Source of the DNA: Alphaproteobacteria bacterium
Lineage (GTDB): Bacteria; Pseudomonadota; Alphaproteobacteria; Rhodospirillales; WMHbin7
Direction of reading: 5' to 3'
DNA: 64,000 nt
Assembly: GCA_015232335.1 (NCBI GenBank)
Contig: JADFZV010000009.1
Location: 20,830-84,829 of the forward strand
Below the pieces are notes generated by a model. The model ran no database searches. It saw only the letters and a list, made by a program, of their open reading frames with translations, and had not been told where the DNA came from. How positions within the stretch are numbered: position 1 is the first letter of the stretch; each line of letters opens with the position of its first letter. Position numbers and translations under genes: made by a program. This document shows positions 45,413 through 55,700 of this stretch, piece by piece.

Positions 45413-46819
45413 ATGTCCGCTAAGAAAGTCTTGGAGATGATCAAGGAAAACGACGTCAAGTATGTCGATTTCCGTTTCACCGATCCCCGTGGCAAGTGGC
45501 AGCACACCGCCCAGCATGTCAGCACCGTCGATGACGCCATGCTGACCGAGGGCATCATGTTCGACGGCTCCTCAATCGCTGGCTGGAAGTCGATCAACGA
45601 GTCCGACATGATCCTGATGCCCGATTGCTCGACCGCCGTCATGGACCCGTTTGCCGCTCAGCCGCAGATGATCGTTTTCTGCGACATCATCGAGCCCGCC
45701 ACCGGCCAGCTCTATCACCGCGACCCGCGCTCGATCGCCAAGAAGGCCGAAGCCCATCTGAAGGCGACCGGCATCGGCGATACCGCTTTCTTCGGACCCG
45801 AGGCCGAGTTCTTCGTGTTCGACGATGTGCGCTTTGGTTCGGGCATCAACCATTCCTACTACCACCTGGAATCAGACGAAGGCTCCTGGTCGTCGGGACG
45901 CGAGTTCCCCGAAGGCAACTGGGGGCATCGCCCCTCGGTCAAGGGCGGCTATTTCCCCGTTCCTCCGGTGGACAGCCATGTCGATCTCAGAGCCGAAATG
46001 CTGACCGTGATGGGCGAGATGGGCCTGCCCATCGAAAAGCACCACCACGAAGTGGCCTCCTGCCAAGACGAGCTGGGCTGCAAGTTCGCCCAGATGCTGA
46101 AGGCCGCCGACGACATGCAGATCTACAAATACGTCGTCCACAACGTGGCCCACAGCTACGGCAAGACGGCGACCTTCATGCCCAAGCCCCTGTTCGGCGA
46201 TAACGGTTCGGGCATGCATTGCCATCAGTCGATCTGGAAGGACGGCAAGCCGCTGTTCGCTGGTTCGGGCTATGCCGATCTGTCGGAAAAGGCGCTTTAC
46301 TACATCGGCGGCATCATCAAGCATGCCAAGGCCATCAACGCCTTCACCAATCCGCTGACCAACAGCTACAAGCGCCTGATCCCCGGCTTTGAAGCCCCCG
46401 TGCTGCTGGCCTATTCGGCCCGCAACCGCTCGGCCTCCTGCCGCATTCCCTACGCCACCAACCCCAAGGCCAAGCGTGTTGAGGTTCGCTTCCCCGATCC
46501 GGGTGCGAACCCCTATCTCGCTTTCGCCGCCATGCTGATGGCCGGTCTCGATGGTATCGAGAACAAGATCCACCCCGGCGATCCGATGGACAAGAATCTG
46601 TACGACCTGCCGCCCGAAGAGTTGAAGGGCGTGCCCACCGTGTGCGGAAGCCTGCGCGAGGCGCTTGAGGCCCTGAAGGCCGATCAGGCCTTCCTGACCA
46701 AGGGTGAGGTGTTCTCGGCCGACTTCATCGAGAGCTATATCGAGCTCAAATATGAAGACGTCTATCGCTTCGAACACACGCCGCATCCGGTCGAGTTCCA
46801 GATGTACTACTCGGTCTGA
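45413..46819 (+). CDS. glnA: Glutamine synthetase type I
   Basis: The 468-residue enzyme makes glutamine from glutamate, ammonia and ATP. Landmarks are [50 protein letters not shown] and the [10 protein letters not shown] adenylylation site with its Tyr. AGGAAG sits 6 nt before the ATG. It is the second gene of a NtrC/sigma-54-controlled glnB-glnA operon and is followed by a strong terminator. Confidence 0.97.
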   Translation: MSAKKVLEMIKENDVKYVDFRFTDPRGKWQHTAQHVSTVDDAMLTEGIMFDGSSIAGWKSINESDMILMPDCSTAVMDPFAAQPQMIVFCDIIEPATGQLYHRDPRSIAKKAEAHLKATGIGDTAFFGPEAEFFVFDDVRFGSGINHSYYHLESDEGSWSSGREFPEGNWGHRPSVKGGYFPVPPVDSHVDLRAEMLTVMGEMGLPIEKHHHEVASCQDELGCKFAQMLKAADDMQIYKYVVHNVAHSYGKTATFMPKPLFGDNGSGMHCHQSIWKDGKPLFAGSGYADLSEKALYYIGGIIKHAKAINAFTNPLTNSYKRLIPGFEAPVLLAYSARNRSASCRIPYATNPKAKRVEVRFPDPGANPYLAFAAMLMAGLDGIENKIHPGDPMDKNLYDLPPEELKGVPTVCGSLREALEALKADQAFLTKGEVFSADFIESYIELKYEDVYRFEHTPHPVEFQMYYSV

Positions 46820-46849
46820 TCTTTCCGATCAGATTATCGGCTTACAGCG

Positions 46850-46880
46850 AACCCCCGGCGAAAGCCGGGGGTTTTGCTTT
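46850..46880 (+). terminator. Rho-independent terminator after glnA
   Basis: A 9-bp GC-rich stem (ACCCCCGGC/GCCGGGGGT) has a GAAA tetraloop and is followed by TTTGCTTT. It ends the glnB-glnA operon. Confidence 0.9.
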
Positions 46881-46948
46881 GGGGGGGGCACAAGCGGCTG
46901 TGGCAGTCTTTGCCAATCTATGCCATTATGTCGGCAACGGAGGTGCCC

Positions 46949-47182
46949 ATGGCGACGATGAACGTATCCCTGCCCGACCCCATGCGCGATTGGGTGGAAA
47001 CCCAAGTCAAGGGCGGCGTCTACGCCAACGCTAGCGATTATATCCGCGATCTCATCCGCCACGACCAGCAGCGCAACCAAGCCCTAAAGGCGGCGATTGC
47101 CGAAGGCCTTGCCAGTGGACGCAGCACCAAAAAGGCGGGGGATGTGATGAAGGCGGCCAAGGCGCGGTTGAAGAATGGGTGA
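46949..47182 (+). CDS. ParD-like type II antitoxin
   Basis: The 77-residue protein has a ribbon-helix-helix start (MNVSLPDPMRDWVETQVKGG) followed by the ParD-typical YANASDYIRDLIRHDQ. It is expected to bind its own promoter and neutralise the toxin that follows. GGAGG sits about 5 nt before the ATG. It overlaps the toxin gene by 8 bp. Confidence 0.9.
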   Translation: MATMNVSLPDPMRDWVETQVKGGVYANASDYIRDLIRHDQQRNQALKAAIAEGLASGRSTKKAGDVMKAAKARLKNG

Positions 47183-47477
47183 GTATGTTCTTTCCAACAA
47201 GGCGGCTGACGACCTTGATGGAATCTACGCCTATTCCTTCCAGGCGTTTGGGGAAGCCAAAGCCGATGCCTACTATCTATCCTTAAGCGATTGCCTGCAA
47301 AACCTAGCAGATAGTCCTGCACTGGGGCGTTCCGTGTGCGATCTGCATGCGGGCCTTCACTGTCACCATCACGCAAGCCACCTGATTTTCTATCTGCCGG
47401 AACCCGAAGGCATCTTTGTTGTGCGCGTCCTGCACGATGCAATGGATGCCAAGCGGCATATCGCGAACGAGGGGTAG
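47175..47477 (+). CDS. ParE/RelE superfamily toxin
   Basis: The 100-residue protein has the RelE/ParE fold pattern: YVLSNKAADDLDGIYAYSFQAFG, LADSPALGRSV and the basic HASHLIFYLPEPEGIFVVRVLHDAMD. ParE toxins poison gyrase, while RelE ones cut mRNA; the sequence does not decide which. Its ATG lies within the antitoxin's end. A terminator follows. Confidence 0.88.
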   Translation: MGEYVLSNKAADDLDGIYAYSFQAFGEAKADAYYLSLSDCLQNLADSPALGRSVCDLHAGLHCHHHASHLIFYLPEPEGIFVVRVLHDAMDAKRHIANEG

Positions 47478-47488
47478 GCAGATATGCG

Positions 47489-47513
47489 AAACCCCGACGA
47501 AAGCCGGGGTTTT
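47489..47513 (+). terminator. Terminator after the toxin gene
   Basis: AACCCCG (47490-47496) pairs with CGGGGTT (47505-47511), and a short T-run follows. The sequence is nearly the same as the glnA terminator at 46850-46880. Confidence 0.7.
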
Positions 47514-47581
47514 GCACTGGTGGGCGCTCTATATTATATTAACAATCGAATAAAATATGATGCGCGACTTTTGGAGGGTTT

Positions 47582-48457
47582 ATGTTTCCATTTAAACCGC
47601 TTTCGGAATACAGCTTAGATGATCTGCAACGACTAATTACAGAACAAGTTTCTGAAGGAGACCGAATTGAGTTTAAGGGGAAACTGCCGGCCAAGGGAAA
47701 TAATCCCGATCCTTGGGTTTCAGGTGAAAATAGAATTGGAGATAGAGCTAGAGATAAAATCCTTACTGAACTCATTGCTCTAGCAAACACTCACGGGGGA
47801 TACCTGTTTCTAGGGATTGAGGAGTCCTCTGAAAAGCCACCCAGAGCATCCTTCATTGCCGGTATACCTCGGTGCGTTGAGCTTGTGGAGCGCATTTCTC
47901 AGATGGCGGACGCTCTTATTGAACCTCGGTTACCCCAGTTTTCATTGAAACCTATTCTGACTGGGGAAGATGGTGAAGGCGTCGTGTTACTCCATACTTT
48001 GAGATCCACCCTTGCTCCACATCGTTTTACCCCAAACAACGAATCCTATTTTCGTCGCAATGAGCGTTGCGAGCGAATGACCATGCAAGAGATACAGCAC
48101 CTTAGTCGCCAAGTTCATCGGCAGGCTTGGGAAGGCCTTTGGGCTGCAACATTTTCGGTCCCAGGAAGTGATAAGAATGGTGGAATAGTTGTTTTTGATG
48201 AAGGTCGGATATTTGGTGGTGATTCTCAGTTCTATTACGAAGGCGGTTACGACATTGTGGAAGAAGAAATCTATGCAGAAATTAGGGTTACTCATTACCA
48301 CGGCGGAATGGATACTGCATTCGGCGATCATGCAAGGAACTTTATGGTCCAAATTAGGGCTCAAAGACACGGTGATGTCATTGAAGGGAAATTATTTAGG
48401 ACAGGCTTCGAACATACCCCAGCAATACGGTTGGTAAGAAAGGCAAGTCTTCCCTGA
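47582..48457 (+). CDS. AlbA_2 (schlafen-type) domain protein, probably acquired
   Basis: The 291-residue protein contains an AlbA_2-like domain at about residues 20-165, with EGDRIEFKGKLPA, LIALANTHGGYLFLGIEE and YFRRNERCERMTMQEI. Such domains appear in regulators and defence-linked proteins. The C-terminal third is not recognised. The gene is clearly richer in A+T than its neighbours, in codon use too, which suggests horizontal transfer. GGAGG lies just before the ATG. The function is uncertain. Confidence 0.75.
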   Translation: MFPFKPLSEYSLDDLQRLITEQVSEGDRIEFKGKLPAKGNNPDPWVSGENRIGDRARDKILTELIALANTHGGYLFLGIEESSEKPPRASFIAGIPRCVELVERISQMADALIEPRLPQFSLKPILTGEDGEGVVLLHTLRSTLAPHRFTPNNESYFRRNERCERMTMQEIQHLSRQVHRQAWEGLWAATFSVPGSDKNGGIVVFDEGRIFGGDSQFYYEGGYDIVEEEIYAEIRVTHYHGGMDTAFGDHARNFMVQIRAQRHGDVIEGKLFRTGFEHTPAIRLVRKASLP

Positions 48458-48477
48458 CTTCCCTACACGCCCCCCCT

Positions 48478-48765
48478 TCACATCCCAACTGCTTTACGTA
48501 ACACCTGATTGATTCGGGTCTGCCAGCCGGTGCCGGTCGCCTTGAAATGCGCGAGTAAATCGGCATCGAGGCGGATCGAGGTGGCGATTTTCGGCGTCTC
48601 GCTTTTGGGCCGCCCTCGTGTGCGCTTCCAGGCCGCCACCACGCCCGGCACCACTTTGCTGGCAGGACGCATGCGCCTGATGTCTGCTGCTGTCAGCTCG
48701 CGCACTTCGCCATTCTTATCGGTTAGCGGCTTTGTCGCCTTACTCATCTTCATAGGCCTGTTCAT
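48478..48765 (-). CDS. BrnA-like antitoxin
   Basis: The 95-residue protein ends with KIATSIRLDADLLAHFKATGTGWQTRINQVLRKAV, the BrnA/COG3514 signature. The N-terminal half is polar and basic. In typical BrnT-BrnA pairs the toxin gene lies directly upstream; here that position holds the DUF922 gene (48769-49485), so no toxin partner is seen. An alternative start is Met5. Confidence 0.82.
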   Translation of the reverse strand: MNRPMKMSKATKPLTDKNGEVRELTAADIRRMRPASKVVPGVVAAWKRTRGRPKSETPKIATSIRLDADLLAHFKATGTGWQTRINQVLRKAVGM

Positions 48766-48768
48766 ACT

Positions 48769-49485
48769 CTACCCCGTTCCCCTGCGTTCCTTGGCGGGTT
48801 TCCAGCCCTTGCACAGGCTTTGGGTGTAGCGATAGCTTTCGGGACTATCCAGCTTGGCATGATCGCGCTCGGCCTGGGCGTGCATTTCTTCCATCAGGGG
48901 CTTGATGACGCGCGAGGCCTCGGCCATGAATTGCTTGGTCACCGCCTGTTCGCTGTTGCCCGAGGCCGAGCCGTAACGCGCCACCGCCTCGTTCAGAGTT
49001 GATTGAATCTTGCGGGCATAAAGGTCCATGTTGCGCCTGAAGATGGCGACATGATGATTCTCGTGGTCCAGAACGGCCGTATATTCGCAAGAGCCCGGAC
49101 GGTACTCGCCCGCCACATTGACCACCATGCTTTTGAAGAAGACGCGCACCTCGATCTGGCTCAGCCAGCCGCAATAATAAACGCCGCGCTTCAAGGGATA
49201 GATCATGGTCTGCACCGAGGTCTGATAGCCGCCCTCGGCCCGAGTCAGCCCCGCCGTTACCGGCTCGCGCTGCTTACTGTAGCTGGTGCGCCGTTGCTTG
49301 TTGTGCAGATCGCCCAGATCGGCCTGCATCAGATCGTTGCGATAGACCGCCTGGCCGGGCTCGATGCTTAAAACCACTTTGGGAGTCTGGCGGCCCTTGG
49401 TCGGGCAGGATTGCGACTGAGCCAGGGCGGGGCCAAAGCTGCCCAACAGGCACAAGACGGCAAGCAGGAGTGGGCGGCCCAGCAT
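48769..49485 (-). CDS. Secreted DUF922-like putative zinc protease
   Basis: The 238-residue protein has a signal peptide (LLLAVLCLLGSFGPALA) and a mature part with the motif LDHENHHVAIFRRN, which fits HExxH and resembles the DUF922 putative metalloprotease family. Several Cys residues could form disulfides. The gene ends three bases before the orphan BrnA start. The protease assignment rests on the HENHH motif. Confidence 0.55.
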   Translation of the reverse strand: MLGRPLLLAVLCLLGSFGPALAQSQSCPTKGRQTPKVVLSIEPGQAVYRNDLMQADLGDLHNKQRRTSYSKQREPVTAGLTRAEGGYQTSVQTMIYPLKRGVYYCGWLSQIEVRVFFKSMVVNVAGEYRPGSCEYTAVLDHENHHVAIFRRNMDLYARKIQSTLNEAVARYGSASGNSEQAVTKQFMAEASRVIKPLMEEMHAQAERDHAKLDSPESYRYTQSLCKGWKPAKERRGTG

Positions 49486-50558
49486 CAGGCGGTGACCGAG
49501 AAGCGCTCGATGGCAAGCTTCAAGGCTTTCATAAGATCAAGGCCCAGTTGGCCGCCGTCGCCCGCCACATGGTCCCGGATGACGGCGCGCATGGAATCGA
49601 TATGAGTCTTCACGATTTCCAGAGAATTGTCGTCCTCGCGGCAGCCCGGCTGGGTATAGTCGTAAAGCATCTTGGCGAAAATCGAGATCAGCGGATAGCC
49701 GAAGGTCCCGCCCTGGCCGCGCAATTCGTGGGCGATCAGGTTGATCTCGTCGAAGTAATGGCGTCGCGCGGCGGCTGGCTTTAGCAGGCACTCGGCACAC
49801 AGATTGGCCAGCTTTGCGATATAGCTCATGGCCCAGTCGGCGAAGTCGAGCGCGTCGCGCTCAAGCGCCTTTTCCGCCATGTCCAGAATATCCTTGGGCA
49901 GTTCGCCGCCTTCGTTGAATTTCAATCCGCCGCCCACTTTCTCCTTCAAGCGGTTGGGCAGGCGGAAATACCAGACATCGGTGGGGGTGATGGGCTTTAC
50001 GGTTTTCTCGGGCGAATAGACGACGGCAACATCCTGTTCTTGGGTTTTGCGCCGTTCCTCACCTTCTGGCGCCACGCCATGCTTGCGCCTGCGATCAGGC
50101 CCCAAATAGTGGTGAGTCACCACGAATTGCCGGGGATTGTCGATCAGCAGCAGCAGCTTCTGGTAGATGCTTTGCACCGAAAAGGGCTTGGCCAGGAATT
50201 CGGTGGCGCCCAGGTCGCGCGACTGTTCGACATAAGCGCGGTCGGCAGCACCTGAGAGCATGATGAAGGGCATGAAGCGGTTGGGCGAGTCCTTGCTGGT
50301 GCGCACCCAGCGCAGCAGCAGCAGGCCGTTGATCGGGCTCATGATGAGATCCGAGATGACCAAGTCGATTCCCATGGTACCGCTGGCGCCGTGTTTGCCT
50401 GCGACCAGACGCAAGAATTCCACGGCATCCTGACCATTCTTGGCCGTCGCCACCCAGCCGAAGCCGAGTGTCTTCAAAAGACTTTCCAGGATATCGCGGA
50501 TATAGGCGTTATCCTCGACCAGCAGAACCGATAACCGCTCCAGGTTATAGAAGGCCAC
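49485..50558 (-). CDS. Response regulator with REC and C-terminal Hpt-like domain
   Basis: The 357-residue protein has an N-terminal receiver domain with phosphorylation site Asp70 (LVISDLIMSP) and Lys in FLAKPF. A middle linker follows. The C-terminal part resembles an Hpt domain with His277 in NLIAHELRGQGGTFGYP. It could take and pass on phosphate in a relay. No kinase gene lies beside it. The stop overlaps the DUF922 ATG by one base. Confidence 0.78.
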   Translation of the reverse strand: MAFYNLERLSVLLVEDNAYIRDILESLLKTLGFGWVATAKNGQDAVEFLRLVAGKHGASGTMGIDLVISDLIMSPINGLLLLRWVRTSKDSPNRFMPFIMLSGAADRAYVEQSRDLGATEFLAKPFSVQSIYQKLLLLIDNPRQFVVTHHYLGPDRRRKHGVAPEGEERRKTQEQDVAVVYSPEKTVKPITPTDVWYFRLPNRLKEKVGGGLKFNEGGELPKDILDMAEKALERDALDFADWAMSYIAKLANLCAECLLKPAAARRHYFDEINLIAHELRGQGGTFGYPLISIFAKMLYDYTQPGCREDDNSLEIVKTHIDSMRAVIRDHVAGDGGQLGLDLMKALKLAIERFSVTA

Positions 50559-50640
50559 GCGCTCGTTATCCCCAGTTTGAATCCCTCATTCTACCCTTGG
50601 GGCGTTTACACTTCCTTTACAGAGCGATCAACAAAGCCCG

Positions 50641-52320
50641 TCAACGGGCCAGCGGCTTGTATTTGATACGATGCGGCTGGTCGGCCTCGGTGCCCAGGCG
50701 GCGATGGCGATCAACTTCGTAATCCTGGTAGTTGCCTTCGAACCAGACGACCTGGGAATCTCCCTCGAAGGCCAGGATATGGGTGGCCAGCCGGTCCAGG
50801 AACCAGCGATCATGGCTGATCACCACGGCGCAGCCGGGGAAATCGGCCAGGGCCTCTTCCAGGCCGCGCAGCGTATCGACGTCGAGATCGTTGGTGGGTT
50901 CATCCAGCAGGATGACATTGGCGCCGGTCTTCAGCATCTTGGCCAGATGGACGCGGTTGCGCTCGCCGCCCGAAAGCTGCCCGACCTTCTTTTGCTGGTC
51001 GCCGCCCTTGAAGTTGAATTGGCCGACATAGGCCCGGCTGGGAATGGTTCTCTTGCCCATTTCCAGCACGTCAAGCCCCCCTGAGATTTCCTCCCAGACA
51101 TTCTTGTTGGCGTCCAGGGTGTCGCGGCTTTGATCGACATAACCCAGAACCACCGTCTCGCCGATGCGCAAGCTGCCTGAATCGGGCTGTTCCTGTCCTG
51201 TCAGCATGCGAAACAAGGTGGTCTTGCCCGCACCGTTGGGGCCGATGATGCCCACGATGCCGCCGGGCGGCAATTTCATGGACAGATTCTCGATCAAAAG
51301 GCGGTCGCCATAGGACTTGGTCAGGTTCTCGGCCTCGATGACCAGATCGCCCAGCCTGGGGCCGGGGGGGATGAGAATTTGGGCCTGCCCCACATCTTGC
51401 TTGCCTGCCTGGGCCACCAAGCTGTCAAAGGCGGTGATGCGCGCCTTGCTTTTGGCCTGGCGGGCCTTGGGGCTGGCGCGGATCCATTCCAACTCGTGCT
51501 TGATGGTGCGCGAGCGGGCCGATTCCTCCCGGGCCTCTTGTTCCAGGCGCTTTTCCTTTTGTTCCAGCCAGGACGAGTAGTTGCCCTCGTAGGGAATGCC
51601 CTTGCCGCGGTCGAGTTCCAGAATCCAGCCTGTCACATTATCCAGGAAATAGCGGTCGTGGGTGACCACCACCACCGTGCCCTCGTATTCCTTCAAGAAA
51701 CGCTCGAGCCAGGCCACCGATTCGGCATCCAGATGGTTGGTGGGTTCGTCGAGCAGAAGCATGTCGGGGCGCGAGAGCAAAAGGCGGCAAAGGGCGATGC
51801 GGCGCTTTTCGCCGCCCGACAGCTTTGATACATCGGCATCGCCCGGTGGGCAGCGCAGCGCATCCATGGCGATCTCAATGGTGCGGGTCAGCTCCCAGGC
51901 GTTCAGATGGTCGATCTTTTCCTGAAGATCGGCCTGTTCGGCCAGCAGCGCCGTCATCTCGTCGTCGCTCATCTCCTCGGCGAATTTGGCGGAAATTTCG
52001 TCGAAGCGGTCCAAGAGAGCCTTGGTGGAAGCCACCCCGTCCATCACATTGCCCAGCACATCCTTGGCCGGGTCCAACTGCGGTTCCTGCTCCAGATAGC
52101 CGACGCGTACACCCTCGGCCGACCAGGCCTCGCCGCCGTAATCGGTATCCAGTCCGGCCATGATCTTCAAAAGGGTGGACTTGCCCGCACCGTTGTAACC
52201 CAGCACGCCGATCTTGGCGCCCGGCATGAAGGACAGCCAGATGCCCTCCATAATCTTCTTGCCCCCGGGATAGACCTTGGACAGGTTCTTCATCACGTAG
52301 ATATATTGATAGGAAGCCAT
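50641..52320 (-). CDS. ettA: Energy-dependent translational throttle protein (ABC-F ATPase)
   Basis: The 559-residue ABC-F protein has two nucleotide-binding domains, each with Walker A ([18 protein letters not shown]), the signature LSGGE and Walker B ([22 protein letters not shown]). The first-domain pattern [18 protein letters not shown] is EttA-like. EttA gates early elongation in response to the ATP/ADP ratio. The ATG at 52320 starts the family N-terminus ([10 protein letters not shown]). The longer frame upstream is not supported. Confidence 0.95.
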   Translation of the reverse strand: MASYQYIYVMKNLSKVYPGGKKIMEGIWLSFMPGAKIGVLGYNGAGKSTLLKIMAGLDTDYGGEAWSAEGVRVGYLEQEPQLDPAKDVLGNVMDGVASTKALLDRFDEISAKFAEEMSDDEMTALLAEQADLQEKIDHLNAWELTRTIEIAMDALRCPPGDADVSKLSGGEKRRIALCRLLLSRPDMLLLDEPTNHLDAESVAWLERFLKEYEGTVVVVTHDRYFLDNVTGWILELDRGKGIPYEGNYSSWLEQKEKRLEQEAREESARSRTIKHELEWIRASPKARQAKSKARITAFDSLVAQAGKQDVGQAQILIPPGPRLGDLVIEAENLTKSYGDRLLIENLSMKLPPGGIVGIIGPNGAGKTTLFRMLTGQEQPDSGSLRIGETVVLGYVDQSRDTLDANKNVWEEISGGLDVLEMGKRTIPSRAYVGQFNFKGGDQQKKVGQLSGGERNRVHLAKMLKTGANVILLDEPTNDLDVDTLRGLEEALADFPGCAVVISHDRWFLDRLATHILAFEGDSQVVWFEGNYQDYEVDRHRRLGTEADQPHRIKYKPLAR

Positions 52321-52390
52321 CTTCTCGCGTCTCCTGGATATGGGCGGCCCCGTTGTAGCGCAGGCGGCGCTCAAAGGCTAGACTGTGCGC

Positions 52391-52756
52391 ATGTCTAAGA
52401 GCCGCACTCCCCTGATCGATCTATACCGGCGCATGGCCCTGCTGACCCTGCCGGTCTGCGCAACCTGCCGGAATCCTTACAATTGCTGCCATCCGGCGAT
52501 CTGCCTGACCGTGATCGTCTGGGCCAGGGAGAAATGGGGGGTTGAGCTAACCCCCACCGATCATTCCCGCCTGCCCCTGATGGGGCCAAAGGGCTGCATC
52601 GCAGACCCTCATCTGCGCCCGGTCTGCGCCGTGCATTGCTGCCCCATGGTGGAGCATGGCGAAAAGCCGAATGATCCCGACTGGACGCGGACCTATGCCG
52701 AGCTGTTGGCCGAGATCAAGGAGATCGAGGACCCCAAGGAACAGATATTGGGGTAG
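52391..52756 (+). CDS. Small cysteine-rich protein of unknown function
   Basis: The 121-residue protein has nine cysteines, clustered as CATC, NCC, IC, then GC, VC and HCC. That suggests metal (Zn or Fe-S) binding. No known domain is recognised. ATG 52391 is used; a GTG two codons earlier is an alternative. It diverges from ettA and converges on the large RTX gene with an 8-bp gap. Confidence 0.6.
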   Translation: MSKSRTPLIDLYRRMALLTLPVCATCRNPYNCCHPAICLTVIVWAREKWGVELTPTDHSRLPLMGPKGCIADPHLRPVCAVHCCPMVEHGEKPNDPDWTRTYAELLAEIKEIEDPKEQILG

Positions 52757-52764
52757 GGGATGCT

Positions 52765-55700
52765 CTAGGATGTGAGCTGGAACTGCGATGCCGCAACCGC
52801 GATGTCGATCGCATTCACAGTTGCGATCTGATAGGAATTCGTCGACGTCACCGCATCTTGGTCCGACGTATAATAAATATCGACGGTATTGGTGCTGGTA
52901 TTTGTGCCGACGACAAAAATGCCTCCGCCTGTTCCGGCGCCAAGATTTCCCGCCGTAATGGCCGCAGCCAAATTGGCATAGCCATCATAAAACTGGTTTG
53001 CTCCCAATGTGCCGGAAGTTCCCAGCGAGAAGACGCTGTTGTACAACAGGAATCTATCGAAATCGAGATCGACGTTCAGAACGGTATCAGTGCCCAGTTC
53101 TGAGGCCGTGCCGCCTTGGAATGTAATGAAATCCCAGACGCTGTCGCCACCGGTCAGATCGATGGTGTCGTTGCCGATACCGCCGCATAGTGTGTCATTG
53201 CCGATGCCGCCCACCAGATAATCATTGCCTGAATTGCCCCAGATGCTGTCATAGCCCTGGGTACCGTAAAGCGTATCGGCGCTGGAGCTGCCAAGCAACG
53301 TGTCGTTGCCGGTGCCGCCATAAACGATTTCGATGCTGTTGACGGTGTCGGTATAGGCCGTGCCCGAAACGGTCATTTGCGAATAGCTGTTCGCCAGATC
53401 GACGGTGACGGCTACGGTCACGGTGGAATAATCCAGCGTGTCGTTGCCCAAGCCGCCATAGATGGCGTCGTTGCCGAAGCTGCCGACGGTCGTTCCGACA
53501 TTGTTATAGGTGTCGGGATAGAGGAGGTCGTCGTCGGCGCCGCCATACAGGCTGTCGTTGCCGGCCATGCCCCTGATGGTGTCGGCCCCAGTATCGCCAT
53601 AGACCACATCGCCCTGGGCGGTGCCGGTGATGGTGTCGCCGCCGTCCAGGCCAAAAAGGATCGAGCCGATGGGGCTGGGGAAATAGCCGGCCGAGGTTAA
53701 CGAAGCGTCGATCACGTCGGCGGTGGACGAGCCCGAGGCGGTGCCCGCGACGATATAGCCGTAATTGCCGGGATTATCGACGATGCCACCGTTCGAACTG
53801 CCCTTCATGGCGTTAGTCAACACAACACCCTCGGAAAGAGTGCCGGTCGAGGCCTGAATGTCTTCGATCGCGGTCGAGATCGAGATGGCCGTGTCGTAGG
53901 CGACACCAGCGACCAGCGAACCGCCGCTGGCCGACATCGGAGCCGCCGTGCCGTTGACATAACCGTCGCCGCTGGTCGAATCTTGCAAGATCAGTTTGAC
54001 CAGCGCCAGATTGGTGAAGGTGATGCGGTCGCTGGTGGTGGTGCCGCTATCGGTCAGCACGTCGGCGCCGCCCAGGGCGGCCTGCGAAATCACAAAATCC
54101 GTATTGGCGCTGCCGCCCACCAGGGCATCGCTGCCCGTGGTGCCGAACAGCGTGTCGGCAAAGACCACGGTGCTGGTGGCGGCAGAGGTGACGCCGGAAT
54201 TGTCGACATAGGTGGCGAGGTTGGCGAAGGTGGTCTGAGCCGCGATTTGAGCCGCGATCTGCGCGGCCACCTGGGCCGCGATCTGGGAAGATATCTGGTC
54301 AAAACCGAAATTCCCCACGGCTCCTGCAATGCCCTGCGAAATCATTTGCTGAACATTGAAGCCGCCGGGCATGGCGCCGAAACTCATCACGCCCATCTGG
54401 TTGGTCGCACCGCTGAAGGTGCCAGCACCACCCGAGCCGAAGAAGCTGGTGGGGCCAAAGCTGCCGCCGGAAGTGCCGAAACCGCCCGCCGTGCCGAATC
54501 CGCCCGCAGCACCGAAAGCCGCCTGGGCCGCCGCCGCCCCGGCCGCCGCCTGTTCGGGCGTTGCGCCAAATCCGATGGCGGTGGCAATGCCAGCTTGGGC
54601 AGCAGCGCCGAAGGCCTGCGGGGCGTTGGCTCCGCCCGCGATGGCGGTTGCGGCGGCATTGGCCGCCGCCCGGTTGGCGGCACCCGCCTGTTCAATCGTT
54701 GCCCCTTGGGCCATGGCCGCCTGTCCGGCGGCACCCATTGCGGCCAAGCCAGCCTGCGCCGCTGCCGGTCCCTGTCCTGGTCCAGCCCCCATCACCATGA
54801 TGCCCGTATTGCTGACACTGCCCTGTCCTGTCGCCATGGCGGCGAAGGGATTGACGTTTTGGCCACCGGCTGTGCCGCCAAAAGCGCCGGACGTACCGGC
54901 TGGTTGGGCAGCGGTCAGAAGTCCTACCTGCATGGCCGCCTGTCCGGCTGCCGCCAGGGCCTGCTGGGGGGCAGCACCCTGCGACATCGCCGTGTTGAAG
55001 GCGGCCTGCACATTCATGGCTGCGGCCTGCGCCTGCTCGATGGAAGCGCCGTGGGAAAGAGCCTGGTCGATTGCCACCTGGGCCGCTGCCGAAAACATCT
55101 GGGCGGCCTGGGTTTGCTGCCCGGCAACGCCCGCCGGACCAGCCGGACCACCCGGGGGGGCGGCGCCGACGGCGACCAGACCAAAGGCAACGCCGCCTGC
55201 CTGAGGGGCTGCTCCACCTCCCGGCTGGCCTTCGCCTTGTGCTGCCGTGGCGGCTGCCTCGCCGGGCGTTCCGGGGGCTTGCGCACCCAGCGCACCTGGG
55301 GCTTGCGCACCCGGGGTGCCCGGGGCCTGCGCACCCTGCGCACCAGGAGCTTGAGGTCCGGTTTGCGGGGCAGCACCTCCTGCCGCCGGGGCCATGTTCT
55401 GAATCTGCTGCACGGCCTGCGCTGCCCCCGGCGAAGCCGAGGTGGCGGGCAGGCTGGAAAGTACTTGGGCCAGCGATGAACTGGCGAACTGCTGCGCCGT
55501 GAAAGAAAAGGCGGGAGGTGGTGCATTGAAGAAGCTGGTGACCATGATGGCCGAATTGGCCGTGTTGATGGTCTGGGTTCCGGCGGCGTTGCTAATGGTC
55601 ACTTCGCCGACGCCGTTGGCCCCTTCCGACAGAACGGCAACGGTCAGCCCTTGAGCGGGCGTATAGCCGCCCGAACCCAATGTGCCGCGAATGCCGATGG

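Noticed and set aside
53983..55479. Plus-strand frame of 498 codons over the RTX gene
   Set aside because: It mirrors the Ala/Gly-rich repeat region; the minus strand has FecR and RTX motifs.
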